Of a stretch of DNA of 64,000 nucleotides, positions 8,513 through 17,064 are shown piece by piece. The DNA is from Saccharophagus sp. K07. Lineage in GTDB: Bacteria; Pseudomonadota; Gammaproteobacteria; Pseudomonadales; Cellvibrionaceae. A program made the position numbers and the translations under genes. The stretch lies in contig NZ_QRAI01000003.1 in NCBI RefSeq assembly GCF_014336955.1, positions 1 through 64,000 of the forward strand, read 5' to 3'. Within the stretch, counting starts at the first letter, position 1, and each line of letters starts with the position of its first letter. The notes beneath the pieces are model-generated. The model was given only the letters and a program-made list of their open reading frames with translations, made no database searches and was not told where the DNA came from.

Positions 8513-9811
8513 GTGCCGCGCTTTTTATTCCAGATTTCATCCATGCTGTTGTTGGTTGCACTTTGCAATTTTTCCATTGCACAACAATCACAGACTATCG
8601 AAACACAATTATTGGAACGACTCACTAAATCCAAAAACGAGCTACAAGCTCTTGAGAGAGAGATCACCAATAAAAGTAATACCTACGCCGACCGGCTGCG
8701 CAAAAAAGAAGCCACTATTCAGGAGCTGAGAAACCAGGCCGCGGCGCAGCAGCGCTTGGCGGATGAACAATTGGTGAGTCTTGAAAAGTTGAAGGAACGC
8801 GTGGAGCAATGGTCTGCGCAAAGTCATTATCAGCAACATATTCTTACCGAATACAGCATTGCCACACAGATGAACGTTGCCGATGGATCTAAATATCGCA
8901 TTTTGGATCTGGCGGCTGAGCGAATTAACGCGGCGCTGAATCCAGCCTGGCAGGAGAGTGACGTTCTCTCCTCCGATGGCCACATTTATGCGGTTCCTTC
9001 CCTAACACTTGGCCCCGTATCTATAGGACTTGAAACAGAGACGCAATCCGCAGGTTTGATAATCAAAGAAACTGGTCAACCCTCAAGAATGATCAGCGTT
9101 TTTAATTCTGCCTCCAACAAAGAATTTTTTGCACTGCATCAAACCGGCACTGGCTTATACACCTTTGATCCAACGCTTGGAAATGCGCTGCAACTGCATC
9201 ATCACAACGAAAAATTAACGGACCATCTGCGCAAAGGTGGTTTATGGGCAATTCCGATTCTGATTTTCGGTGCTTTGTCTCTGATGATCGCATTGTTGAA
9301 GACTGCACAGATTCTGCGGCTGCCCAAAGTCAAACGCAATTTGGCGGAGGAAATTCAGGCTCTTGTCAATAAAGATGCGGATCACTCCGCGATCGACCAG
9401 GTCAGCTCTCAAGCAGGTCCAGACCAGCGCGAACTCGTTTCCATTGCGCGCAGTGTTCCTGTATCCCAACAAAGAGATGATCTGTTGGTCGCATTTTTGA
9501 TGGAACACAAGCATAAATTGGAAAAATATATGGGCGTGGTTGCAACCAGCGCCGCTATTGCGCCTCTGCTCGGCCTGCTCGGTACCGTATCCGGCATGAT
9601 CAGCACCTTCAAAATGATGACGATTTTTGGTTCTGGAGACGCCGCTACAGTCTCCGGCGGTATTTCGGAAGCTCTGGTTACCACAGAATTGGGTTTGATC
9701 GTGGCAATTCCTTCACTGGTAGTAAGCGCGCTTTTGACACGGCAAATAAAAAGTTATTGCCATAAACTGGAAAATTTCGCCATTAAGCTGAGCAAAATCA
9801 GCTTCACTTGA
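8513..9811 (+). CDS. ttpC: TtpC-like MotA/TolQ/ExbB proton-channel-family protein
   Basis: About 432 residues. I chose GTG 8513, which has AAGGA seven bases upstream; a TTG at 8492 overlaps the previous gene. The N-terminus is a signal peptide or membrane anchor (LLLVALCNFSIA), followed by a coiled coil (about residues 30-105) and a periplasmic domain. Membrane segments begin at GLWAIPILIFGALSLMIALL and continue in the MotA/TolQ/ExbB core (SAAIAPLLGLLGTVSGMISTF and LGLIVAIPSLVVSALLT). This long architecture is TtpC, the extra component of Vibrio TonB2 systems, which works with ExbB and ExbD to pass proton-motive force to TonB. Confidence 0.85.
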   Translation: MPRFLFQISSMLLLVALCNFSIAQQSQTIETQLLERLTKSKNELQALEREITNKSNTYADRLRKKEATIQELRNQAAAQQRLADEQLVSLEKLKERVEQWSAQSHYQQHILTEYSIATQMNVADGSKYRILDLAAERINAALNPAWQESDVLSSDGHIYAVPSLTLGPVSIGLETETQSAGLIIKETGQPSRMISVFNSASNKEFFALHQTGTGLYTFDPTLGNALQLHHHNEKLTDHLRKGGLWAIPILIFGALSLMIALLKTAQILRLPKVKRNLAEEIQALVNKDADHSAIDQVSSQAGPDQRELVSIARSVPVSQQRDDLLVAFLMEHKHKLEKYMGVVATSAAIAPLLGLLGTVSGMISTFKMMTIFGSGDAATVSGGISEALVTTELGLIVAIPSLVVSALLTRQIKSYCHKLENFAIKLSKISFT

Positions 9812-9821
9812 GCAGCAGAAG

Positions 9822-10238
9822 ATGTTGGATCACTACTCACAACAATTATTCCTGCTGGATAACCCGGTGGTTTGGGCCATCCTGCTGGATGGTGTTGTGT
9901 GCCATAGTTTGCTGATTCGTTTTTGCATTTTTGAAAGACGTGATCAACGCTGGTTTGATCTAACGCAATATTGGCTTACCGGAATCAAACAAATGCTCAC
10001 TGCGTTACCGCTTCTCGGCCTGCTGGGAACCATAACCGGGTTGATGCACACATTCATCACCATGTCGAAGGGTGGCGGATTGGCTTTGCAGGAATTGATT
10101 ACCGGCGGTTTAGGCGATGCGCTGTTTACCACCCAACTGGGCCTAGTGTTAGTGGTGCCCGGCCTGGTGTTGGTAGGCCTGCTGCACCATCAACGACGAA
10201 ATTGGCTGATCAGGGCTGCACATGAAGTCATCGATTGA
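9822..10238 (+). CDS. exbB: ExbB-type biopolymer transport protein
   Basis: 138 residues, shorter than classical ExbB (about 240) and close to the compact ExbB2 form. Three membrane segments: VVWAILLDGVVCHSLLI, MLTALPLLGLLGTITGLMHTF and LGLVLVVPGLVLVGLLH. The motif LPLLGLLGTITGLM is the proton-channel signature of the MotA/TolQ/ExbB family. The 3' end overlaps exbD by 17 bases, which suggests translational coupling. It forms the inner-membrane proton channel with ExbD for the TonB at 10622. Confidence 0.9.
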   Translation: MLDHYSQQLFLLDNPVVWAILLDGVVCHSLLIRFCIFERRDQRWFDLTQYWLTGIKQMLTALPLLGLLGTITGLMHTFITMSKGGGLALQELITGGLGDALFTTQLGLVLVVPGLVLVGLLHHQRRNWLIRAAHEVID

Positions 10239-10629
10239 ACAAAAATTGGAAGAAGCAAAAAGTCAGGACATAGATCTGGCGCCGCTGATCGACGTGGTGT
10301 TTATTCTTCTGATCTTTTTTATTGTCACTACCGCTTTCGTCCGCGAAACCGGCGTTCAGGTTGATAAGCCCACCGCTGTATCTACACAAAATCTGCAGAA
10401 AAGCGTTTATTTGCTCGCTATTACGGCCTCCGGCGATGTTTTTTATGGTGGCACCAATATAGGTGTAGAAGGCGTGCGATCGACCTTTTTACAACTAAAC
10501 CGCAACAATCCGCGGCCACTGGTTATTCAAGCCGATAAAAGCGTTCCAACAGAATTATTAGTAAAAGTGTTGGATCAGGCCAAATTGGCCGGTATCGAAA
10601 ACATCAATATTGCTACCACCAATGAATAG
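10222..10629 (+). CDS. exbD: ExbD-type biopolymer transport protein
   Basis: 135 residues with one membrane segment near residues 20-42 (DLAPLIDVVFILLIFFIVTT). The Asp in LIDVVF is the protonatable residue conserved in ExbD/TolR. The C-terminal periplasmic domain ends LVKVLDQAKLAGIENINIAT, typical of the family. It overlaps exbB upstream and tonB downstream by a few bases. Confidence 0.92.
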   Translation: MKSSIEQKLEEAKSQDIDLAPLIDVVFILLIFFIVTTAFVRETGVQVDKPTAVSTQNLQKSVYLLAITASGDVFYGGTNIGVEGVRSTFLQLNRNNPRPLVIQADKSVPTELLVKVLDQAKLAGIENINIATTNE

Positions 10630-11308
10630 CACTACTGCCCCATCCATGTCGAAAAAGCCGAACCTGCTGTTTACTCTGCTGGTTCCATGGATGTTTGGTG
10701 CTTTATCAATTTTCGCATTGTTATCTTTGATCTTGTTAACCAAAGTCGAACCCGCAGAAAAACCGGAAACTCTAGTTGTTCGGCCATTGGATGTGCAATT
10801 GACGCCGCCACCCGAACCACCTCCGCCGGAAAGACCGGTTGAACAAACATCCAATCCCACGCCGAGCATCAACTTAATGGGGCCGGGGAACGGGCCGGAA
10901 CTGACTTATTCCGAAAGCGCCAAGCCCGCAATGAATAATCTGGCAAAAGTGGAACAACCACAATTTGACCGAAATAAAATAGACTTGGCGGCCAATCTCA
11001 GCGTCGACTTTCCGATTCTCGAAGTACAGGAACTGGACAGTGTTCCGAGGTTGTTATCCACCAATCGAATCAACTTTCCTCGAACATTAAGAGAGAGAGG
11101 CGTTAATCGAGTTGCCACCCAGGTGGAAATTATCATCGATCAGCAAGGCCGGGCCTACGTTAAAAAAATTATTGATCCTGTCTATCCGGAAATGGTCGAC
11201 ATTATTCGCAAAGCAATTAACGATTCCCGTTTTACTACACCCACCAAAAACGGCCGCCCTGTGCAAGCGGTTTATCTGTACACGCTTATGTTTATTAATA
11301 AGGTTTAG
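10622..11308 (+). CDS. tonB: TonB-family energy transducer
   Basis: About 228 residues from ATG 10622, which overlaps the exbD stop by eight bases (ATGAATAG). A single N-terminal membrane segment (LLFTLLVPWMFGALSIFALLSLILL) is followed by a short proline-rich stretch (TPPPEPPPPERP), shorter than in E. coli TonB and like Vibrio TonB2. The C-terminal TonB domain spans about residues 140-228, with FPRTLRERGVNRVATQVEII and a closing AVYLYTLMFINKV. It transmits force from ExbBD to an outer-membrane receptor; no such receptor gene is in the window. Confidence 0.88.
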   Translation: MNSTTAPSMSKKPNLLFTLLVPWMFGALSIFALLSLILLTKVEPAEKPETLVVRPLDVQLTPPPEPPPPERPVEQTSNPTPSINLMGPGNGPELTYSESAKPAMNNLAKVEQPQFDRNKIDLAANLSVDFPILEVQELDSVPRLLSTNRINFPRTLRERGVNRVATQVEIIIDQQGRAYVKKIIDPVYPEMVDIIRKAINDSRFTTPTKNGRPVQAVYLYTLMFINKV

Positions 11309-11316
11309 TGGCAACC

Positions 11317-12702
11317 ATGAGCATTCGAAGGACTGTTTTAGCGGCGGCGCTTTTTCTGACATATACACTTTCTCTATCAGAAGGCACGGCGGCCGCGCCG
11401 CAATTTGAGATTAAGCTCGGCAAACCGGAATTTGTTTTACCCCAGTTTACCGGCCCCTACCAGGAGCGAGAGGCCTCTATTGCGCTTGAGGAATATGAGA
11501 CAGCAGAGCGGCTACGGGAATTATTGGATGCCGGCAAACGTCAGCAAGTTCTTGCGGAATTGGAAAAATTCTATTCCATCGAACTTAGCCCGGCGATGCT
11601 CATGCTGCAGGCACAGATTTATTTCTCACTGGAAATGTATGACAAAGCCGAGGCGACCTATCTGGAAGTGCTCAAGCGCATGCCGCAGTTAATAAGAGCC
11701 CACAGCGATTTGGGACAGCTTTATTTAGTTCGGGAACAACCGCAAAAGGCCCGTCATCATTTCGCCCGGGCCGTCGCGCTGGGATCGAACGAGGCGCTTG
11801 TGCACGGCCAGTTGGCGTATTTAAATCTGACTCAATATGGACCGTACAGTGCAATCAGCAGTTATCAACAGGCCGCTGCATTGGAGCCGGACAATTTTCA
11901 ATGGCAGCAAGGTTTATTAGCCGCACTGATACAAGCACGCATGTACGATGCGGCGGAAGCGCTGCTCGACGAAATAACCGCCAGAAAACCGAATATGCCG
12001 GAGCTTTGGCTGAACAAAGCGACGCTTGCATTACATAAGGAAGATTATCGTCGAGCCCTTACCAGCCTGGAGATGGCGCTATTGCTCGGCAACGAAGATC
12101 AGCGCAATCTGCAAACGTCGGCCAAATTGCATTTACAACTGGGCAGCTATGATCGCGCTATGGCCCTGCTGGAAAAAAGCTTCGGCCGCAATGATTTTGA
12201 TATCGCTAGCGTGACGGAATATTTCACCTGGCTGAGCCACTTGGAACTTTGGGACGATCTGAAAAAGCTCTTGGATATTGCGGGCAAACATCTCGGCAAA
12301 TTAAAACCTGCGCAGCAAAGCCGCTACTATCTGCATATGGCGCAACTTGAGGTGCAACGAAAGCGTTTCACTCAGGCTGATCAGATGTTTAATCGCTCAT
12401 TAAATTTGGATCCAACGAACGGCGAATGCCTGCTCGCCTACGCAGAATTTTTAACCAAACAAAAAGATTATATTCGCGCCGAACTGCTCTATATGCGCGC
12501 AGATGCATTAAGCAGTGTAGAAAAACAAGCTCAATTAGGCCGTGCTCAGCTGTATATAGAAATGCAAAATTACAAAAGCGCATTGGAACTCTTGCGACAA
12601 ATCCACCAGAAGTATCCGGACAGTGCCGGCGTCAAGGATAATATCGAGATTATTGAAAATATCATTGCGCTGGATAAATCAAACGATACCAAACTACGTT
12701 AG
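11317..12702 (+). CDS. TPR-repeat periplasmic protein of the TonB operon
   Basis: About 461 residues. The start may be ATG 11317 or the GTG at 11308 that overlaps the tonB stop; spacing to the AAGG at 11300-11303 is not ideal for either. A signal peptide (TVLAAALFLTYTLSLSEGTAA) leads into many tetratricopeptide repeats from about residue 80 to the end, for example MYDKAEATYLEVLKRMP and RFTQADQMFNRSLNLDP. A TPR protein as the last core gene is typical of TtpC-ExbB-ExbD-TonB2 operons, where it is thought to act in the periplasm. Its partner is unknown. Confidence 0.82.
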   Translation: MSIRRTVLAAALFLTYTLSLSEGTAAAPQFEIKLGKPEFVLPQFTGPYQEREASIALEEYETAERLRELLDAGKRQQVLAELEKFYSIELSPAMLMLQAQIYFSLEMYDKAEATYLEVLKRMPQLIRAHSDLGQLYLVREQPQKARHHFARAVALGSNEALVHGQLAYLNLTQYGPYSAISSYQQAAALEPDNFQWQQGLLAALIQARMYDAAEALLDEITARKPNMPELWLNKATLALHKEDYRRALTSLEMALLLGNEDQRNLQTSAKLHLQLGSYDRAMALLEKSFGRNDFDIASVTEYFTWLSHLELWDDLKKLLDIAGKHLGKLKPAQQSRYYLHMAQLEVQRKRFTQADQMFNRSLNLDPTNGECLLAYAEFLTKQKDYIRAELLYMRADALSSVEKQAQLGRAQLYIEMQNYKSALELLRQIHQKYPDSAGVKDNIEIIENIIALDKSNDTKLR

Positions 12703-12713
12703 AGGACACTTTT

Positions 12714-13166
12714 ATGAAACAACAAATATTCGGATTGTTAATAGCGGCTAGCTTGAGTGGTTGCGCTGGCAGTGTCAAAGAGGTGTCCTGCGCTGGCCTG
12801 GATTGGGAAGATTTTGGCTATCAAACAGGCAAAAAAGGAAAATCCGTGAGAACCTTTGATCCATATAGGGATGGTTGTGGAGAAAATCTGGAGCCAGGGG
12901 CTATGAATCAATATCTCGATGGTTATACCCGCGGTATTATTGAATTCTGTACTTACGAAAATGGCTACGAGCTAGGTTCCGAGAATAAAGCCCTGCCGGA
13001 CGTCTGCCCTACCGAACTGAAACCCGCCTTTGCCAAAGGACATTCCGTCGGTATCATCGAATTTCGCGAAAAGCTGAGCAAGCTTAAACGCTTTAACGAA
13101 GATGAAGCCTCCATGCAGGAGCGCACAAGCGCTGAAAAAGCGGCAGACACAAGTTACGGGAAATAA
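12714..13166 (+). CDS. DUF2799 lipoprotein
   Basis: 150 residues starting 11 bases after the TPR gene, with GAGG eight bases before ATG, so it is probably the last gene of the operon. A lipoprotein signal ends in LSGC with the lipidated Cys at about residue 17. The mature part carries the repeated glycine-aromatic pattern of DUF2799 (DFGYQTGKKG, YLDGYTRGIIEFC, AFAKGHSVGIIEFREK) and several cysteines. It is predicted to be anchored in the envelope; the function is unknown. Confidence 0.82.
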   Translation: MKQQIFGLLIAASLSGCAGSVKEVSCAGLDWEDFGYQTGKKGKSVRTFDPYRDGCGENLEPGAMNQYLDGYTRGIIEFCTYENGYELGSENKALPDVCPTELKPAFAKGHSVGIIEFREKLSKLKRFNEDEASMQERTSAEKAADTSYGK

Positions 13167-13170
13167 ATCT

Positions 13171-13189
13171 GCCGAGCATTTAGCTCGGC
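13171..13189 (+). terminator. Hairpin between convergent genes
   Basis: GCCGAGC-ATTTA-GCTCGGC forms a perfect seven-pair stem five bases after the DUF2799 stop. The T-run after it is weak (CCAATATTTT). It probably ends the TonB operon and may also stop the convergent amidotransferase transcript. Confidence 0.6.
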
Positions 13190-13213
13190 CCAATATTTTC
13201 CGCAGCTAGTGAA

Positions 13214-13909
13214 TTATTTTCCCCGCACATATTCCGCAAAATAACGCAACAACTCCGCTGCATGCGGAGTTGATTTTACTTTGGCTGCAACCGGGGAAAT
13301 TTTTCCCGCGTGCACAAGATGGTCAATATAGAGCTGCATGATGGTTTCATTGAATTCCGGATGAAACTGCACTCCCCATAGATGCTTACCTACGCGATAG
13401 CATTGATGCGGTTCACCAGCGCTTGAACCGAGCAAGGTTGCTTGTGGCGGGAGCCGTATAACTGATTGAGCATGAACCAGATGGGCATGGAAGAGAACCG
13501 GCAACTTGCTGAACAATGGGTCGCTGTCGACGCCCATTTGCAATTCAATTAAATGACTACCCAGCTCAAAACCATCGTTCCTGTAGCCCACAGCACCACC
13601 CAATGCATGGGCGATTAACTGGTGCCCATAACAAATACCAAGTACCGGTAAGTCAACCGAAGCGGCCTGTCTGATCCACTCCGCCAGAGTTTCACTCCAA
13701 GGCTCTCTATCGGTCACCATCGCATGAGAGCCGCTGATCACGGCTCCCGCGGTGGTTGTTGGATCAGGCAATTTTTCCACGGTTGCATTCACATGCTGCA
13801 CATTGGCATCGTTCAGACCAGACGCAATCCAATCACCAAAATCACCGTGGAGAGAAGTAATTTCCGTAAAAGATGTTCCGGCAGAAATGATCAGAATCGG
13901 TTTGGCCAT
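13214..13909 (-). CDS. Class I glutamine amidotransferase (GMP-synthase-like, stand-alone)
   Basis: About 231 residues from ATG 13909, with AGGA seven bases upstream. The catalytic triad of class I glutamine amidotransferases is visible: Cys in LGICYGHQLIAHALGG, and His and Glu in WGVQFHPEFN. The protein has only this domain, as in the YfeJ/GuaA-like stand-alone group that often acts in amine or gamma-glutamyl metabolism. The acceptor substrate is unknown. It is divergent from a LysR-type regulator, the usual sign that the regulator controls it. Confidence 0.85.
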   Translation of the reverse strand: MAKPILIISAGTSFTEITSLHGDFGDWIASGLNDANVQHVNATVEKLPDPTTTAGAVISGSHAMVTDREPWSETLAEWIRQAASVDLPVLGICYGHQLIAHALGGAVGYRNDGFELGSHLIELQMGVDSDPLFSKLPVLFHAHLVHAQSVIRLPPQATLLGSSAGEPHQCYRVGKHLWGVQFHPEFNETIMQLYIDHLVHAGKISPVAAKVKSTPHAAELLRYFAEYVRGK

Positions 13910-13995
13910 AACAACATCCTCAGAAACTGATGAATTTACACTGCATCCCAACGGGCGGCGCAAATGATCGTATGGATCAGGTTTAGTGTACTGTC

Positions 13996-14038
13996 ATTGT
14001 GATTAGTGCCGACAAGCTGCACAATTAGGCAAATTTGC
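13996..14038. promoter_or_regulatory. Candidate operator between amidotransferase and LysR genes
   Basis: ATTGTG (13996-14001) and CACAAT (14020-14025) form an interrupted inverted repeat, and a perfect palindrome GCAAATTTGC follows at 14029-14038. The latter ends 17 bases before the LysR ATG. Divergent LysR-type regulators usually bind such dyads. Confidence 0.4.
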
Positions 14039-14054
14039 AATAGATCTTTGCGGT

Positions 14055-14963
14055 ATGCGCACAAATCCACTACTCCCTTTGATGTACGAAATGGCGGTAT
14101 TCGTCCAAGTTGTCGAGGCCGGCAGCTTCTCCGAGGCCGCGCGCCAACTAGGCACGGCGCCCTCCGCAGTCAGTCGGGCCATAAGTCGTTTGGAAGCCGC
14201 CCTGCACACGCCGCTTTTGCAACGCACCACCCGCAAGCTGCGCTTAAGCGAAGCGGGTGTCGAAGCCTATCGCCACTGTCAGGATATGCTGCGCGCGATT
14301 GAAGCAGTGGCAGATGTCGCCGGGGAAAAACAAATCGAGCCATCGGGCAAGCTGCGCATCAGCGCGCCGCGCGCTTTGGGGCGCCATTTAATCCATCCGC
14401 ATATTGCGGAATTTCTGGCGAAATATCCGCAAGTCGATGTGGTTTTCTCTATGGAAGATCGCCCAGTGGATTTAATCGAAGATCATGTGGATTTGGCGTT
14501 TTGCATTACGGACGACCCACCGCCGGGATTAAAAGGGCGCAAATTATTTCGCATCGAACAAATCGTCTGCGCGACCCCGGAATATCTCCAACGCGCCGGC
14601 ACGCCGCACAACCCAAAACAATTAACCGAACACAGCTGCATTACCCTGAGCGAAAATCCCATAGATTCGCGCTGGAAATTCTCCAAAGGCTCACGCACTT
14701 TGCATGTGGATATCAAAGGCCGCTACACGGTAAACCACGCAGCCGCGCGGTTGGACGCAATAAAACAGCATGTGGGAATTGGCTGCGTGCCAAAATTTAT
14801 GGCCGAAGAGGCTCTTGCGAGCGGGGAGCTTTTGCCAGTCCTGCAGGACTGGCAATTCACGACCAATTATCAGGGGGATGTCTGGATGCTATATCCACCG
14901 ACTCGGTATGTGCCTTTAAAGGTGAAGAGTTTTGTGGATTTTATTTGTGAAAAATTAATTTGA
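14055..14963 (+). CDS. LysR-family transcriptional regulator
   Basis: 302 residues, the usual LysR length. The N-terminal winged helix-turn-helix is clear: FVQVVEAGSFSEAARQLGTA followed by PSAVSRAISRLEAALHTPLL. The C-terminal effector domain (from about residue 95) begins KLRISAPRALGRHLIHPHIA and includes VDVVFSMEDRPVDLIEDHVD, as in the subgroup of LysR proteins related to DsdC/AaeR. No strong ribosome site precedes ATG 14055; the in-frame ATG at 14082 is an alternative. The likely target is the divergent amidotransferase gene. Confidence 0.9.
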   Translation: MRTNPLLPLMYEMAVFVQVVEAGSFSEAARQLGTAPSAVSRAISRLEAALHTPLLQRTTRKLRLSEAGVEAYRHCQDMLRAIEAVADVAGEKQIEPSGKLRISAPRALGRHLIHPHIAEFLAKYPQVDVVFSMEDRPVDLIEDHVDLAFCITDDPPPGLKGRKLFRIEQIVCATPEYLQRAGTPHNPKQLTEHSCITLSENPIDSRWKFSKGSRTLHVDIKGRYTVNHAAARLDAIKQHVGIGCVPKFMAEEALASGELLPVLQDWQFTTNYQGDVWMLYPPTRYVPLKVKSFVDFICEKLI

Positions 14964-14991
14964 TTCGAAAATAATCTCGACTTGAGTGGAG

Positions 14992-15879
14992 CTAATTCAG
15001 TTCCACCAGCTTCACACTTCCGGACATCTGCTTGGGCCAATCATTAAATGTACGCACTTCCCCGCGCTGGCGTATATCCTCGAGACGGCCGAGATCGACA
15101 GTGAATTTCAGCCATTGCGCGCGATCCATAGAGCCAAGAGCGAGCACTCCATTGGAAGAAATGGCCATATCCGGTGGAGCAAAAACGCCTGCGGCGCCGC
15201 GGTTGATATCAAGGGCGTTGGTCCAGCTGACATTTCCTACCGTGGGCGACTGCACAACGACACATTGATTTTCCAACGCGCGCGCCATAGCGCCGACACG
15301 TACGCGCCAGTAGCCAGCTTCTGTGTCTGTGCAGGAAGGACACAAAATCAGCCTCGCTCCTGCTTCTGCCAGTGCACGTACTTGCAGCGGAAATTCCACG
15401 TCGTAACAAATGGCGACGCCGATTTTGCCAAATGGTGTATCAAATAAAGTTTGTGTGCGTGCCGGACTTAACTGCCAGATTTCCCTATCAAACGGTGTTA
15501 AAACCAGTTTGGCTTGCACTTCGCTTTTTCCCGAAGGCGCATGAAAGCGCGCGACGTTTTGTATTTCGCCAGCAGAATTTTCTACCGGCAAACTCGGCGC
15601 CAGAATAAATAGGCCACGACTGCGCGCAAGCTGTGCAAGATGTGCGTCGATTTCTGGTATCAGCGATTGAATCCCGCGCGTGGCAGCCAATAAATCGCGA
15701 TTTAATTCCCGGCCCAACACCGCCATGACTTCGGCGCCGCCGTATTCCGGAAATACCAATAAATCAGAATCCTGCGCGGCCTGGTCCACCCAACGGGTGA
15801 TCTTGGCGAAAAATTCCGCCAGATTTTTCGGCTCTTCGATGGGGTATTGTGCTGCAGCTATACGGATGACTTGGGACAT
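14992..15879 (-). CDS. Carbon-nitrogen hydrolase (nitrilase superfamily)
   Basis: About 295 residues from ATG 15879, which overlaps the stop of the upstream GNAT gene (TGATG) and has GGAG five bases before it. The Glu-Lys-Cys triad of the nitrilase superfamily is visible: LLVFPEYGGAEVM, QAKLVLTPFDRE and GVAICYDVEFPLQ. The family hydrolyses amides or nitriles; the substrate here is unknown. Tight coupling to an acetyltransferase is a recurring arrangement for this branch, sometimes as a fused protein. Confidence 0.87.
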   Translation of the reverse strand: MSQVIRIAAAQYPIEEPKNLAEFFAKITRWVDQAAQDSDLLVFPEYGGAEVMAVLGRELNRDLLAATRGIQSLIPEIDAHLAQLARSRGLFILAPSLPVENSAGEIQNVARFHAPSGKSEVQAKLVLTPFDREIWQLSPARTQTLFDTPFGKIGVAICYDVEFPLQVRALAEAGARLILCPSCTDTEAGYWRVRVGAMARALENQCVVVQSPTVGNVSWTNALDINRGAAGVFAPPDMAISSNGVLALGSMDRAQWLKFTVDLGRLEDIRQRGEVRTFNDWPKQMSGSVKLVELN

Positions 15880-16478
15880 CAGAACTCCTTCATCCAATAG
15901 GCCATTGGATGCGGCAGCGATGGGCCGCCGGCTTCCTCTGGCCAGTCGTAAATGGCTTCGACTCCAGGCAGACGAAAATAACCGCGCTTATTCCAGAAGG
16001 AATCGAGCGGAGAATAATCCGCTGGACGTCGCGGATCGTCGGCAGATCGCACCACGGCGCAAAAACAGGCAGCGCTGTAGCCAAGCGATTTGGCGTGAGC
16101 TTCGCGCGCATCAAAAAATGTGTGGCCTATACCGTAGCCGCGATAGGCAGGGTCCAATACGGATTCGCCAAAATAAAAAATCTTGCTGAGGTCGTATCCC
16201 GCCGCCGCTAAAGGCGCGGAAAATTCTTGATGGTGGCCAGCCAAAGAAGAGCCGGTCGCACAGCCGATCACATCACCCGCCGCATTGGTTGCAGCCACGA
16301 CCAAAGCATCCGGTGCTGCGGCGAATTGACGCAGATATTTTTCCTCGTAGGCGACAGAACCTGAGTATAAATACGGATAGGCGGCAAAAATGCGGATGCG
16401 CAAATCCGCAAGACGAGGAATCAATTCTTCAATTCCCGCGCCACAAACACTTTTGATTTCGATATCGCTTCTTTTCAT
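15879..16478 (-). CDS. GNAT-family acetyltransferase coupled to the nitrilase gene
   Basis: 199 residues. The acetyl-CoA binding motif is YFGESVLDPAYRGYGIGHTF, with R-G-Y-G-I-G in the expected place. The C-terminal region, SPLDSFWNKRGYFRLPGVEA, is the last strand-helix unit seen in this GNAT subgroup. It overlaps the downstream hydrolase gene by one base, so the two should be made together and may act on the same metabolite. The substrate is unknown. Confidence 0.8.
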   Translation of the reverse strand: MKRSDIEIKSVCGAGIEELIPRLADLRIRIFAAYPYLYSGSVAYEEKYLRQFAAAPDALVVAATNAAGDVIGCATGSSLAGHHQEFSAPLAAAGYDLSKIFYFGESVLDPAYRGYGIGHTFFDAREAHAKSLGYSAACFCAVVRSADDPRRPADYSPLDSFWNKRGYFRLPGVEAIYDWPEEAGGPSLPHPMAYWMKEF

Positions 16479-16496
16479 AAGGCTATTGTCTTTCCA

Positions 16497-16904
16497 TCAC
16501 GCCTGGGACACCTGGCGCAGCCATTCTTTCAAGTTGTAGTAAGTGGTGACTCGGTCGATAAGGCCATTGCGCACTTCGAAGAATGCTCCCGCAGGTAACT
16601 TGTAGGTCTGGCCGCGCGCTTCGGGCAAATCGCCATCTGTTTTCTTATAGACACCATTGACGATAAATTCCGCAGCGGCGCGAGTGCCATCCGGAGAGGT
16701 CATAATGGCGATATCGGTCAGGTTTTCGTCATAACAAACATCCATATAACTCACGAAATCGCGAAATTTCTCCTTGCCGCCGCGCCGGTTTCCTTCATTG
16801 ACATCGTGGCGGATGGAGTCAGATACGCAGGCCAGCATGGCCTCCCAATTCTTGGCATTAAAGGCGGCGTAATAGCGGGCAATAAGTTCGGCTGTTGCTG
16901 TCAT
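16497..16904 (-). CDS. SnoaL-like / NTF2-fold protein
   Basis: About 135 residues from ATG 16904 (MTATAELIARYYAAFNAKNW). The opening helix YYAAFNAKNWEAMLACVSDS and the later strand VRNGLIDRVTTYYNLKEWL are characteristic of the SnoaL-like cone (NTF2 fold) family, which includes ketosteroid-isomerase-like enzymes and binding proteins. It lies 18 bases upstream of the GNAT-nitrilase pair in the same direction and probably shares its transcript. No specific reaction can be read. Confidence 0.78.
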   Translation of the reverse strand: MTATAELIARYYAAFNAKNWEAMLACVSDSIRHDVNEGNRRGGKEKFRDFVSYMDVCYDENLTDIAIMTSPDGTRAAAEFIVNGVYKKTDGDLPEARGQTYKLPAGAFFEVRNGLIDRVTTYYNLKEWLRQVSQA

Positions 16905-17064
16905 TTGCGGTTCCACAAGAAGGATAAAGGACACTTTCCCCCAGCGTTGCGCTTACCTGGAGGAGAAAAGCTTATTTTATTGCAGAGCAAGGGCAATGTG
17001 TACTTATGTTGCTGGCGCAACACTTATGGATCTTGAATGCGTCTTTATAATTCCAAAATCTTTG

